Assembly: GCF_902635505.1 (NCBI RefSeq)
Contig: NC_045429.1
Location: 425,657,669-425,721,668, forward strand
Direction: 5' to 3'
Length of the DNA stretch: 64,000 bases
From: Sarcophilus harrisii
Taxonomy: Eukaryota > Chordata > Mammalia > Dasyuromorphia > Dasyuridae
Part shown: positions 11,728 through 23,984 of the stretch, piece after piece
How the letters are laid out: the number at the start of each line of letters is the position of its first letter
How positions within the stretch are numbered: position 1 is the first letter of the stretch
Program-made: the position numbers and the translations under genes
Notes under the pieces: generated by a model
What the model saw: only the letters and a program-made list of their open reading frames with translations
Database searches by the model: none
What the model was told of the DNA's origin: nothing

Positions 11728-11743
11728 AAAAAAAAAAAAAAAA
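11728..11743 (+). repeat. Short poly(A) run between a near-duplicated motif
   Basis: A run of A is bracketed by 'gttaagtaacca' on both sides (about 11,717 and 11,744), a small local duplication with an A-run between the copies. It may be the footprint of a short poly(A)-tailed insertion or simple slippage. Confidence 0.5.
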
Positions 11744-12599
11744 GTTAAGTAACCAGGGAGTAAGAGAAAGGATAGAGTTAAATTCCTGGCACTTTGTGGA
11801 GCTTATCAGACAAAGGCCATGTATTTGCAGGATGTTCTGTCACAAAATCTGCGTGTATTATTGGTCAGCCAGGCTGAGGGGGAGGAGTGTGTGGGTGCCT
11901 GTGAGGTTTGTTTTGTTTTGTTTTGGAGGAGAGACTTGAGGTGGCCTAAGCTGAAAGCATTGGCTGAATGGCTGGCCATTAAGCCAGTGAAAGGAGGGAA
12001 ACCTGGGAGTGTGCCCATTTGGCCCCCTTTTCCTTGGTAGCCCATTGAGTATCTTGTGCACACATTTGGCTTGATAAGAGCTGGCTGTGCTGACATATGA
12101 AACTGTTCACTTCCTTACTCAGGCAGCTCAGCACTTTTTACATAATCTGTTGAATTCATTAAAACTGGTGACTGGTTCTTTCAGGGTTGTAGGTTGCCAG
12201 GTATCTGCAATACAAGTTCCTATTTGTTTACAGAAAATCTCATGGTAGGGCCAGTCCTTCAACACCTCTGGGACAGGTATGTAATTAGTAGCATTCCTTC
12301 CCATTTTCTTGTGTATGCTGTAAAGTTTTAGAACATTTCCATTTTCCACATGAAAACTGTTAGTCATGCCATCTTGGTTTATGACTTCAGAGAACAAAAA
12401 GATATTTGCCTTCCCACTCGTGACCGTATTCTATACTTCTCTAGATTATTTTCGGTACTGCTTCTGTAGTATAGGCCCTTGGTTATCTCCCATCAGAAAT
12501 GATGGAAGTATTAGATACTACAGTAGTAGTTTCCTTATAGGTCTGCCTCCACTTCTACTTCTTTTCTTCAGTACTCTTTTTTAATATGACTATCAAACT

Positions 12600-13990
12600 A
12601 ATCTTTATTCTGATCATATTTCTGTCCTTCAGTAGATTTGTGATTTCTTTAATGGGTATTCCCCTCTGATGAGGTAGAACACAACCTACTATGGAGTTTC
12701 ATTCTGTGATATTCTTATTTTTGCCCTCTAGTAAACCTTCCATACGGAAGCCATCCAATGTGCTGAGGATCATTTTCTAGTTCTCTTGACATTCTCTGAA
12801 ATGTCGGCTGTCCGCCAGCTATTCCATATGACCAGCCTGATTTCTTTTAAAAAAAAAAAAAAAGATTGGGTTTCCTCATCTTGCCTGGGCAGTTCACAAA
12901 CCAGATGATGCTATTAATGATTGGCACAGGTACTTTGAACTGTTTCATTTTCTACCTAGTGGCTTTTCTCCTTTCTTGGTTCTAGGAGTTCATCATTTTA
13001 ATGCTTGATTTAGTGCAGAAACCCAAATGGCACACTCCCCTACAGATAAAACTCCCAGGTTGAAGAGATCTCTCCAGCCTTAGCTTTCTTGTTTGCAAGG
13101 ATTATAGGTATAGCCACCTGCCAATCCCCCTTTTGAGGGCCACTCTTCTGACATCTGTAATGTCTCTTTTGTGTGCTTCTTATTGGTAATATGTTGCTGC
13201 TTGTTCATATCCAAATATCCACCTTGGTTCTCTTTTGCTCTTTGGGTGATCCTCAGCTTTATTTGGAAACTGTTATACTCCATGATTCATAATGATATAC
13301 CATCGTCAGAAAGGGGCCATCTTTAGTTATTCTGATTTATATCTTGCCACTGGATCCTGTAGCCACGGAGAAGAAATTAAGGGTGATGATTTTGCACAGC
13401 TGTCCGTCACATTCAATTCACATGCATGTCACGGTATCATTTGCCTAATCTTTGAATACAAAGAACAAACTAGAACCATCACCAGAAGATCAATGATGTT
13501 AAAAAGATGGGCTTTTACTTCAGAAAAAAGCATGTAATCTATGAAAGTACCGGACAATTTCCAGTCTTCTTGCCTACACTCATTGTCTGTTGAAAGGGTA
13601 TGGACTGATCAACTGACTTTGTAGATTAACTGTCCATTCAGCTATATAACATGATCTAGACATATTATAGACCCATCAACTGGGTTTTTCCAGTGTAGTT
13701 AGTTATACCACACACTTTTGAATGATCACAAATCTTATTTAGGAGGCTCTTCAGTTGTAATCACCACAATGTCATTAGCAAATGGCATTTGGAAGACTTA
13801 TCTTTATACAATTCCTTCTCCTTTTGGACTCTTGTGTTGGACAGCCTCCATGACATTGGGAAACAATCTTGACAATCATATAGCTTCCTGTTTTATTTCC
13901 TTTTTTGATTTTAAGAATTAATAGGATCTTCAAGCAAAATATTTCTGTTGATTTATCTTTCAAAGACTTTATTTATGATTTCAACATGTG
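12600..13990 (-). mobile_element. Degraded RTE-like LINE with reverse-transcriptase relic
   Basis: Read on the minus strand, 13,760-13,800 gives PFANDIVVIT, matching the F/YADD catalytic box of RTE-type reverse transcriptases. Further along, 13,080-13,283 contains KLRITQRAKE and QHITNKKHTKET, like the 'QRAMER...I.N..I...T' region. Near 12,830 is QAGHM, like the RWAGHM motif. The order YADD, QRAMER, WAGH is as in RTE-clade C-termini. The copy is full of lost frames. It is a different lineage from the BovB-like piece at 6,120. Confidence 0.65.
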
Positions 13991-14158
13991 CATGGGAGAT
14001 TTTTAAGAACAGTTTTTCTCTACCATATCAAATGCCTTTGTTAAAAAAAAAAATTACAAACTAAGTACAGTGGGAATTTGCAGTCTTTGTATCTTTTAGT
14101 CAGTTACCATAAAGCTGTTGTCTGCTGGAGCATAAAGCTGGTTGTGTGAAAGTATGGC

Positions 14159-14179
14159 TTTTTTTTTTTTTTTTTTTTT
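14159..14179 (+). repeat. Poly(T) run
   Basis: About 21 consecutive T. No clear retroelement body is attached on either side. Confidence 0.9.
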
Positions 14180-14639
14180 AAATCTGGTTTTATTATCCAG
14201 AAATCTTAAGTGGTTTCTTACTGTCTACTAAGCAAAGGTCAGACTTTTTTATATTGCAGTCAAGACTTTTCCTTTCTTACCTTATCACATACTATATTCT
14301 TCAAACCAATTGAGTTGTTCTATTCCCCACGGATATACTAGTAAATATTTAACTGGCTCTCCAAAAAAAATTTCAGACATCACATTGTTAAATTTCATCT
14401 GCATTGTTAACATGTCATCTTGATTTCTTAAGTCTAGACAATCAACCAATCTTTGATTTAGAGCATTATTGATTTAACAATTGACTCCACTCCTATATAT
14501 GTTCATGACCTGGAAGTCTTTCTTCTCTTATTCTATTTCTAACCACTTGCTAAAGGCCAGCTCAGTCAGTAGTGATAACTTATTTCCCCTTAGACTTCAC
14601 AAAGGGCTTTGTTTTATACCTTTAGGTTGCAAAATCTGA

Positions 14640-14800
14640 GGGAAATATTAGAAATTATCTTGTGTCTTACTATATTATATTATGATGAGGAAAATGAGTT
14701 TTAAAGTTGTCACTTGCCTATGTTCATACAGGTAGTAAACTGGGATTTGACTCCAGGCTCCTAACTCCTAATCCTCTACTACTAAATCTCTCTGAGTATC
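14640..14800 (-). repeat. MIR-like SINE fragment
   Basis: 'gtcacttgcctatgttcata', 'aaactgggatttgactccag' and 'cctaatcctctactact' follow the antisense MIR order. Edges approximate. Confidence 0.6.
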
Positions 14801-15589
14801 ATTATATATCATATTTATGAATTTTATTAAAATTTAAGTTCCATGAAATCAGGCACTTTTATTTTACCCAAGCTTCGTATTCCCCACCCCCAATACTTAT
14901 CACAGTGCTCCATGTACAGCAGATGATTAATTAATGTAAATTGAATTGACTCAGGGAATTCCTGTCAGGGAATCTCTTTTGTAGATTTCATCCAAAATGT
15001 CGGAAGGATCTAGTCACCTTTTAATTTTCTCACCTTTGTACCATTCTCCCACTAGATGCTACCTTACGGTCTTATGATCCAATGAAATAAAAAATGTAAA
15101 GCACTTGCAAACCTTAAGGTATTGCATAAACCTATGTATTGGAGGATGAACTCGTTATAATTTTCTCTTATATTCTTCTTTATTTTCTCTCAAATTTCTC
15201 TTCTTTCTGTTCACTGGTAGGATCTCTGAAGTCAGAATTTCAGAGCTGAAGGGGACCTTAGAAATATATCACTTCATAATCTCTTCTAGGATTTCACTTC
15301 ATATTCTCTTCTAAAGTTTGTTCTCTTGAATTCCTTTACATTCAATCTTCCTTTTTCTGTATCTGATCTTACAAAACACTGGTCCCCCACTGTGGTACTG
15401 AGGGCTTTGAGTGGTGATAAGACCCCATCTCTGAGCAACACAACTCAAGCAAATTCCCAGCCTTACCCCCAAGACACAGTGCCATATTGAGGTGTGTGAA
15501 TACCATGATTATCACCATGATAATCATCAGCATTTTTTTGGCTTCTAATTAAAGTACACATGCCCTAATTAAAGATCCTGCTGTGGAAA

Positions 15590-15775
15590 GCATCATAATC
15601 TAGGGGAAAGAGTATTAGCTTTGGAAGCAGAGTCAAGTTCAGCTTCTGCCTTTGATGTGTGACTTCTGGGAAGTCATTGACTCTTCCTGGGCCTCTTAAC
15701 CTTTAAAATGAATGGACTGTATTAAGTGGTCTGTGAACTTTCATCTAGCTTTAAATCTGTTGTTGTGGGATCCTT
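15590..15775 (+). repeat. MIR SINE
   Basis: 'agagtattagctttggaagc', 'tgtgacttctgggaagtcat', 'tgggcctcttaacctttaaa' and a TC-rich end follow the MIR consensus order in plus orientation, nearly full length but diverged. Confidence 0.7.
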
Positions 15776-16963
15776 GGAATGGGGTTGTGATTCTCAAGAC
15801 ATCCCAAAAAGTGAAGAGAGATTTCTGAGAAGCATTTTTTAGAATAGAAAGGCGTGTCAGTTTCCAGACCTAATGGCTCTTGAACTGCTTGAGGTCTGAA
15901 AATTAGCAAACGGAAATGTATGGCACCCCTTACAAACCTAGGCAGACTTGTCTAAAGTAAAACCCTGCAATATTTGAGTGTTTATTTTCTCCCTAACTTA
16001 AGTTAATCTCTTTCCCAGTATCTTGGGAATTTGAAGGGCCCTATTTCTACACAAATCTATTCAAAAATGATTGTCTGAATTACCAATTATATGTGACAGT
16101 TAAGCAGCAGGACTCTGAGTGCTACTCAGCACCCCTGAGTCCTGCGTAGAAATCTAGAGTAAGGTTTCAGATATACATTCACATTCGTAATTTACCTCGT
16201 ATGTTTTTTATCTGGCTTTTGTGCATTCAAATAACTACTTTCAAGAACTTTATGATGTTGATACAGAATAGTATCAATGAATAAAAGACTTCCCACTGAG
16301 CAGAGTTGGCTGGTAGTTTGTGTACTTTGTCCAACCTAATTCTCACCCCACCTTCTCTCTGTAATAACCATGTTTCAGGCTCCAAATCCTGAATCCTTAT
16401 TGTGACTCATTTATTAGATACAGTGTAGTGATAGAGTAAGCTAGGAATTGGGCCAAACCCAGTTACAGAGGGCAGCAGAATGGTGCCTTCACCGCTTCAG
16501 AGCACCAGCTGAATAAGGTTCGGGGAGATATTTGGATATGAGTAATAGGGTCAATTCCTTCAAGGGGAGATTTCCCAGGAATTACAGAAAGTTATTAGGT
16601 GGGCTCCCATGGGAGTCACATCACACTCAGTGTTTCTGTTTTCACTTGGCTCAGTGGAGAAGGGAAAGGGAAGAGTTAGATCATAGGCTCGAGGAAGGAA
16701 AAAATTTTCCACATGCTACCTTGCTAAGAGCTTGGGGGTATATAGGATAGATAGCACCTAGATTCCTATTTATATCGCTTTTTGATAGGCCTTGATACTA
16801 TTTCTTTACAGAGCCCAGGGATAATTAGATCATAATTCCTGAGAGTGAGAACATTCTTTTCCCCTTCCTTTGCATTGCTCAGTAGATAGCTGGGCTGAGT
16901 TTTATACATTGCAGGGGAAGTATTCGATGTCCAAGACATCTAACCAATTTGTTTTGTCTTTGA

Positions 16964-17146
<183 letters not shown>

Positions 17147-17560
17147 AGCCATTAGAGAGAAAGAGACCCAGTGTGAGAACTCCCTAGTATGCAGTAGCTC
17201 TGTCTCCATAGGTTTCTTCTAAGAACCTAAAAATTGGGACATTTGCTTCTTTTTCCAGTCCTATTTTTTCTTGCCATCTTTTCTATCCCAATATAATCAA
17301 GATACATACATGCATTCACATGTATTCACATGCATTTATTCCCCCTCCCAAGCCAGTGATATCATTAAATGTTCCTCCTTGACATCATGTGTCTTTGATT
17401 AATGAAAAACCCCACAGGATTATGTCTTTGCCATTCTGAAGAAACTGGGGTGGGGCAGAGTCTTCAAAAATTCCATGATTGGAATATAACACTTTTCATC
17501 CATTCTTTGTTTTCTAATAGTTCCTAATAAAGAACACTAAGGACTACAGATAAAAATGGT
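17147..17560 (+). other. MRPS21: MRPS21 3' UTR
   Basis: The sequence after the MRPS21 stop is unique, non-repetitive and leads to an AATAAA at 17,526-17,531. The cleavage site is inferred 15-30 bases downstream. Confidence 0.75.
17526..17531 (+). promoter_or_regulatory. MRPS21: Poly(A) signal AATAAA of MRPS21
   Basis: A canonical AATAAA lies 380 bases after the MRPS21 stop, with a T-rich stretch soon after. It is the first canonical hexamer in the 3' UTR. Confidence 0.75.
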
Positions 17561-17762
17561 CCCCTAGTATTATTTGAAAAAGTCATCTCTTTACTGAATA
17601 ATTCCCTAAAGAAGAAGGGTAAAGGCTCATGTAATTGGAATAAATTATATTTCTGAAGTACCCAGCCACACTGATATGCTGAAATCTTCTCTCATGGGAA
17701 TTCCTAGAAAATAATCCAATTTGACTTTCATTCCTGTTTTCTCTCTCATTCTGAGGTATGTT

Positions 17763-17775
17763 GGGGGGGGGGGGG
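17763..17775 (+). repeat. Poly(G) run
   Basis: A run of about 13 G followed by a GA-rich segment. Its length will vary between individuals and reads. Confidence 0.85.
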
Positions 17776-18509
17776 GAAGAGGGGAGGGGATGACAATAGA
17801 CATAAAGATGAATGGGGAACAGCTGAAATGTGGAGAAGATGGAACCCATATAGGATAGACAAATCAAGGAAATAAAGTGGAGTTTTCCACCCCCACCCCC
17901 CCACTTGCTTTTCCCCCAGCAGGGACTCTTGGGTTTATGACACTGACAGCTTGTGGCATCAGGCCACTGGGGGGAAAGCCAGCTGCTTTGCTTCCTCTCC
18001 TGCTGTCTGTTTGCTCTGGCCATGGTCTCCAGATAACTATGTTGCTGATATTAGGCAAGTAGGCGCCAAACCCTGCAGGGGATGGTGGGGAAGGCCAAGG
18101 TGGGCAGCCCACCCTGCTATTTTGCACAGGCTGTAGCCTGCTGAAGCCTTCTGTAGCTGTATGATGTTCAAAAAGGAAATAAACAGAATGCAGACTGCCA
18201 AGCTTCCCTCTTGTTTGCTGATGTTCAGACATCTCCCTCTGGTGGTAAGAAAGGCTGGCTTTGGGTTGCTTTTAGCCCAACTCATTTATCTTCTTTTAAA
18301 CCTCTTGAGGATTTCCATTTATACTAACACCCTTACTGATTAAGCTGGGGTTGTAATGCCAACTCATGTGGTCCTTGCCCTCTTTTGAACTTTTGCCCTT
18401 CCATTAATGGCAAAGTTAAGAATACTTGAGCGATACTAGAGAAATAGAAGATATCCTTATCTCCTAGAAGTCAAAAAGCCAGCTGAAAAGACTATATACA
18501 TATGGAACC

Positions 18510-19287
18510 TTTTTTTTTTTTAAATATATATAGCTTTTTATTTATAAGATATATGCATAGATAATTTTTCAGCATTGACAGTTGCAAATCCTTTCGTTAC
18601 AATTTTTCCCCTCCTCCCTCACCCCCTCCCCCAGATGGCAGGTTGACCCATACATTTAAATATGTTAAAGTATAAGTTAAATACACTATATGTATACATG
18701 TCCAAACAGTTAATTTGATGTATAAAGAGTCGGACTTCGAAATAGTGTACAATTAGCCTGTGAAGGAAATCAAAAATGCAGGCGGACAAAAATAGAGGGA
18801 TTGGGAATTCTATGTAGTGGTTTATAGTCATCTCCCAGAGTTCTTTCCCTAGGTGTAGCTGCTTCAGTTCATAACTGCTCTATTGGAACTGATTTGGTTC
18901 ATCTTCGTTGTTGAAGAGGGCCGCGTCCATCAGAATTGATCATCATATGGTATTGTTGTTGAAGTATATAATGATCTCCTGGTTCTGCTCATTTAACTTA
19001 GCATCAGTTCATGTAAGTCTCTCTAGGCCTTTCTGAAATCATCCTGCTGGTCATTTCTTACAGAACAATAATATTCCATAATATTCATATACCACAGTTT
19101 ATTCAGCCATTCTCCAATTCATGGGCATCCACTCAGTTTCCAGTTTCTGGCCACTACAAAGAGGGCTGCCACAAACATTCTTGCACATACAGGTCCCTTT
19201 GCCTTTAAAATCTCTTTGAGATATAAGCCCAATAGTAACACTGCTGGATCAAAGGGTATGCACAGTTTGATAGCTTTTTGAGCATAG
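18510..19287 (-). mobile_element. L1 3' end, 5'-truncated
   Basis: About 780 bp of the marsupial L1 3' region in minus orientation, parallel to the copy at 2,271-3,115 but more diverged. A short duplication, tggaacc, is visible at 18,503-18,509 and 19,288-19,294. The 62-residue minus-strand open frame at 19,119-19,307 is L1-derived and not a host gene. Confidence 0.85.
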
Positions 19288-19804
19288 TGGAACCATTTTT
19301 TAAACAATCATAATTTTATGTACAATTAGATGCTCTTAATATTTTTTTTTCTTCTGGCAATGTATTTTGTGGCTGTTTTGCCTTTCCTGTGTCAAAACAA
19401 AATTTAGCAATAGGAATATGTGAAAGCAAGAAATCAATCATACATAAATTCAAAGTAGATATATTCCATAAACATTAAGGGGCTGCTGTTACTGGAATAC
19501 CCTTGTGAAGGGATAGGAGAAATACAGAGCTGAGCTACTGTTCCATGATTTAAAATATAAGGAGGAATAGATAGGATATAAAAGATTTCATAAGTGTATG
19601 TATCAAAGTGCTATTTGAAGGCCACAATAAAGAAGGAATAACTTTGATAAGCTGATCAGAGCAATTTAGGAGTTGGTTAAATTAATACCAAGTTTTATAG
19701 GAAGAGATATTCAACATGTCTTAAAATAGAAGTGATTTAAATTTCCCCTCTTTAAAGTCCACTCTTCTCAGCAGCCAAAATCAACTTCCTAAGACATACA
19801 TGTA

Positions 19805-20060
19805 ACTGTCAAAGTCAAAAAGCATTTATTAAGCACTTACGTGCCTGGGAGGTACTGCTCTAAATGCTGAGACTATAAATACAAGCAGAAAACTTATCCC
19901 TGTCCTTGAGGAACTTACATTCTGATGGAGGAAGATAACATATTACAAAGAAGATTGGGGAAGGTGCCCTGGAGTGTCGTGATAGGTACAAGTCAGAAAG
20001 AAATGAAGACAAAGCTGGCTTGGCCTTTAAGTGGAGGTTTTGAGAAATGTTGGCCAATTA
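19805..20060 (-). mobile_element. L2 3' fragment
   Basis: 'agcatttattaagcacttac', 'cttgaggaacttacattctg' and 'attggggaaggtgccctgga' follow the antisense L2 3' UTR order. Confidence 0.7.
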
Positions 20061-20859
20061 GAAGAGGTAAAGCCTGCTTCCAGTGGGAGAAACCCAGCAG
20101 TGGAATGAAGGTGCAGGATGAGGGGGCTGCTGGGTGTGCTGCAGAAAATCCAGTCTCGAGAGGAGTCTAGAAGGCACTGAATACAGGTGACCTAAAATCC
20201 AATAGAAGCATCCCACCCTGGGAGGCATGCTACACGCTGGCTCTAAGAAGTCTTTCAGGACTTACTTGAGTCCATTTTATGTAGTCATCTTGTAGCCAGA
20301 CTCAACTGATTGAGATTCCCAAATCCCCAATTGCTATCTCCCACCTCCATCCTCTTAAGCTTGACTTTTTTGTTCACCTGAACCTCCTAGAATCTCTAGA
20401 AATTATTACAGTGCTTTGTACCCAAGATACACTAATAAATGCTTGTGCATTAAGAAATTACAAATAGAAATGCAGAAAAATATGAGAACCTGTTAAGATC
20501 TGTTATACAGAGAAATAAGAATCAGGAGATAAGTATGCACTGACTAGAACATAAGGAACATAAACCAAAATCAAGTTGAATGCTGAGAAGCTGAGAACAA
20601 TCAATCTCCCAGAGATGTTAATTGAACATTGTTCCTCTCAGTAGAGAGGGCTACTATAACAGATGGTTGTATATATTGTCGGGCAGCGAATATATTCAGT
20701 TTTCTTAACTCTTTTTAATGAGGACATCTCTATGACTGTAATATAAAAAAGTGTCAAAGTTATTTTTAAAAGAAAGTAAACGTTTGAATGAATGAGCACT
20801 CTTGCCTGCCAAACCTGTATCCTCCAGATTTCCTGTTAAGTGTATCGGCAACATTTAAA

Positions 20860-21080
20860 ATCATCCAGGGATCAACTCTTCCCTGTCCGTGCCCTCAGCT
20901 CCATTCAATGAGCCACCCAGTCTTGTTAATCTTTATTATCTCTTGCAACTGCCCCTTCTTTCCACTCATAGGTCTACCCACTCTTGGTCCTTCACCTTTG
21001 TAATGGCCTGATTACTCTCCCTTTTCCCAGTCTTTCCCATCTCTAATCCATACTCCAAAGCTGCCAAAATAATGTTAAAA
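20860..21080 (+). mobile_element. L2 fragment
   Basis: 'tttaatcatcc'-like text, 'ctcttgcaactgccccttc', 'ggcctgattactctcc' and 'ctccaaagctgccaaaataa' match the L2 3' region in plus orientation, diverged. Confidence 0.5.
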
Positions 21081-21084
21081 GGCC

Positions 21085-21440
21085 CAGCATAACAACATTT
21101 ACATAGCCTTTTAATGTTTGTCAAGTGCTGTAGACACAGGTTAACTCATTTGATTCTCAAAACTGAGGGAGATGCTATTATCCATATTTTACAGTTTAGG
21201 AAACAAGCTGAGAGATTAATTTGTTCACAGGTCTTCCATACTATAAATCTAATACTCTTATCCACTTGAACTGACCACCTCTCTCCTGTTTAGAAGCCTT
21301 CAGTCGCTAAAGATACAAGGGAAGCCGAGTCATCTAATCCAAAGTCCTTCATTTTTGAAATGAAACAGAACCAGAGAAGGTATTTATTCCTGCAGTCACA
21401 CTAGTAGAGTTGGAGAACCAGAATTTGAACCCACATCCTT
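21085..21440 (-). repeat. Two MIR-family fragments
   Basis: The first, about 21,085-21,290, has 'catttacatagccttttaat', 'tcaaaactgagggagatgc' and 'ttttacagtttaggaaac'. The second, about 21,310-21,440, has 'gtcatctaatccaaagtcc' and 'gcagtcacactagtagagtt'. Both are antisense MIR-type. Confidence 0.6.
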
Positions 21441-21454
21441 TGATAGAAACCCAG

Positions 21455-21896
21455 TATGATGGCAACAATAAAACTATACAATGATCAATTCTGATGGACA
21501 TGGCTCTCTACAACGAGGTGATTTAAACCAATGCTACATGTTCAATGATGAAGAAAGCCATCTACATCCAGAGAGAACCATGGGAACAGTGTGGAACACA
21601 ACAGCATTCTCACTCTCTCTGTAGTAGTTTGCTTGCATTTTGTTTTCTTTCTCAGTTTTTTCTTCCTTCTTGATCTGATTTTTCTTGTGCAGCAAGATAA
21701 CTGTATAAATATGCACATATATTGGATTTAACATATATTTTAACATTTAACATGTATTGGACTATCTGCCATCTAAAGGAGGGGGTGAAAGGAAGGAGAG
21801 GAAAATTTGGAAGAGAAGGTTTTGCAAGGGTCAGTGTTGAAAAATTACCCATGCATATGTTTTGTAAATAAAAAGCTTAAAAAAGAAAGAAAGAAA
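21455..21896 (+). mobile_element. L1 3' end, plus strand
   Basis: Sense L1 3' UTR ending in 'gtaaataaaaagcttaaaaa' and a GAAA-rich tail. A 10-bp direct repeat, agaaacccag, lies at 21,445-21,454 and 21,897-21,906. It differs from the other copies in its middle part ('ccatctacatccagagagaa'), so it is another L1 subfamily. Confidence 0.85.
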
Positions 21897-22015
21897 AGAA
21901 ACCCAGAATGGTGATTAAAAAGATTGGCGAGATCTAGTTTCTGAGTAATTTAATCATTTTATTCATAACACCAGCTGATTATTTTTAAAAGGAGGGTCAT
22001 TCAGCCATTTTTCTT

Positions 22016-22128
22016 ATTTTTTTTTATTATAGCTTTTTATTTAGAAGTTATATGCATGGGTAATTTTATAGCATTGACAATTGCCAAACTTTTTGTTCCA
22101 ATTTTTCCTCCACCCCCTCCCCCAGATG
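22016..22128 (-). mobile_element. Very short L1 3' end
   Basis: Only about 113 bp: T-rich tail complement, 'tatatgcatgggtaatttt' and the C-rich tract, ending 'cccccagatg'. The flanking direct repeat starts tcagccat at 22,001 and 22,129, about 14 bp with two differences. It is the shortest L1 insertion in the window. Confidence 0.85.
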
Positions 22129-22674
22129 TCAGCCATCTTTTTTAAACCAAAGAAACTCGTGCCCATGGACTCAACAGTTGATATACCCTTTGAAGAGTTC
22201 GAAGAGTAAGTGTTCAATTCAGGGTTGAATAACATGTCACTCTTGGACAGAGAAAATATCTATACTAGACCACTCCCTTTCTTGGGCTGTCAAGATGGGT
22301 TCTCCAAAATCTAAAGCAACAAGGAAAAACATAAAGATGAACATCTGGAAAATCTCATGCCAGATATACTCAACACCAAAGAAACCCAGTGTTAGGTGAA
22401 ACATTTGACCAAGTTGAATCATCTTCCATTCATTTTCCTTATTTCCCTCAGAGACAGGTCCACTTTGTAACCCCTAAAATTAGAGCACCTAAATTTTTAC
22501 AAACTCAAGGTTTAATCATTCATCAGTAATCTCAATTCCATAGGACTTAAGAGAATTTTTACAGAGGATGGTGGAGTAGATCAATCACATCCATTGAAAA
22601 TTAGTTACAAGATCCCTATTGGATCAAGATCCAAACTTTTAAGAAGCTGGGACCTAGTCTGATCCACTCAATTT

Positions 22675-23040
22675 TCAGTTAAGGAAACTGAGGCCCAGAG
22701 AGATCAGGTGTCTTGCTGCTGGTCACAGAGTCTTCACATAGACTTGGAAGCCTAAAGTTTACAATGTGAAATCTGAGTGGAATAAAGATTCCTAAGTAGA
22801 ATGAGGAGTGCAGTCCTGGCAGAGGAGATATTTGGGTGGAGAGGTAGACAGGATGCTAAGTGGGGCAACTGCTATATTTTATTTTGGCTAGAACTTGAAT
22901 GAGAGGGGAAATAGTGTTAAGATCAAGCTGGTAAGATAGATTGGGAGTCAAACTGGAGAGGGCTTGAAATGTCAAGTTAGGTCCTTTCCATTTTATCTAG
23001 GAGGAAACGGGATGCTATGGAGCTAGTGAGAGAAATGATT
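22675..23040 (-). repeat. MIR fragment followed by L2 fragment
   Basis: 'aaggaaactgaggcccagag' at 22,682 begins an antisense MIR piece. From about 22,770 the text 'gaatgaggagtgcagtcc', 'tggagagggcttgaaatgtc' and 'cattttatctaggagg' is antisense L2 3' region. Confidence 0.55.
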
Positions 23041-23984
23041 ATTAACAACCAATATGGAGAGATTTAGAGCTCCCCCTTCTTCCAAATTCCTGCTCTTAAA
23101 GTTGTTTTTAAGAGTTACTGATAATGAAATTGAATAATTCTCAATCTTGGTCAGACTCATCTAACCTATAAGGAATTTAATCTAGAGTGGAGAAGCCTTC
23201 TACTCAATCTTCAGTTCTGGTTTAGTTTGCATCACTGGAGTACTTTTGGTACCCAATATAACCTGCTACAAAAAGTTTCTCTGTCAGAGACGTCTGGCTA
23301 CTGAGGGGACATCGCTCTACTTTTATTGGTAACCAATAACCTTGCTGATATATTGATCACACTTGGAAACATATCTCAGTTTGTCTTTATTGGAGATTTT
23401 TGTCAAAACTGTTGTATTTCTCTACTTAAAATCACTTCAGATTTATCTTTTTACATGTATGTGAAGTAATCTAAATCTTTTAAGAGTAGACATATTTGCT
23501 TTTTTATACCCTGCATCATTAAGAGTAAAATAAAAATTATTTGCAAAATTTAATTGACATAGGTTTACTGTGAAGAAGGTGGAAACTAATCCAGGACATA
23601 CAAAAGCAAAGAGGTAGAAATGGCCACTAGTGCCATATGGAATATATAGAAAAGGAATATTTTTGTTCTCTAATAGCCAAGATTCTTCTTGTGCCTTTTA
23701 AAGCTACTGTGGCAACAGTTAAAAAAAAAAAAAATCTCTCTTTACTGCTATCTTCCTACCTATAATACCTTTAGTAGAATAAAATCACCAAATGTTGAGT
23801 CCCTATGTATAGGAGGACCCTGTGCCAAACACTGCTATCAATGTGTTGCCATTTGTATTAAAAATGATACTCTCCAGATTTTTAAAAAACTGGATTTCTT
23901 TTTGTCATCCAAACTGGAAGCACAGTGATCAGTCATAGGCTCTATCCCACTTCTCATCTTCACAGAAGCTCTGATCTCTGTTTT

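Noticed and set aside
17583-18285. Overlapping open frames of 82 to 146 codons on both strands after MRPS21
   Set aside because: They overlap in several frames around a poly(G) tract and a GC-richer unique block, with no recognisable domain. They are treated as chance frames.
22124-22206. Possible small exon or micro-gene beginning MSAIFFKPKK
   Set aside because: The ATG and first codons arise from the fusion of an L1 end with its duplicated target site. Kept only as a finding about possible exonisation, not as a gene.
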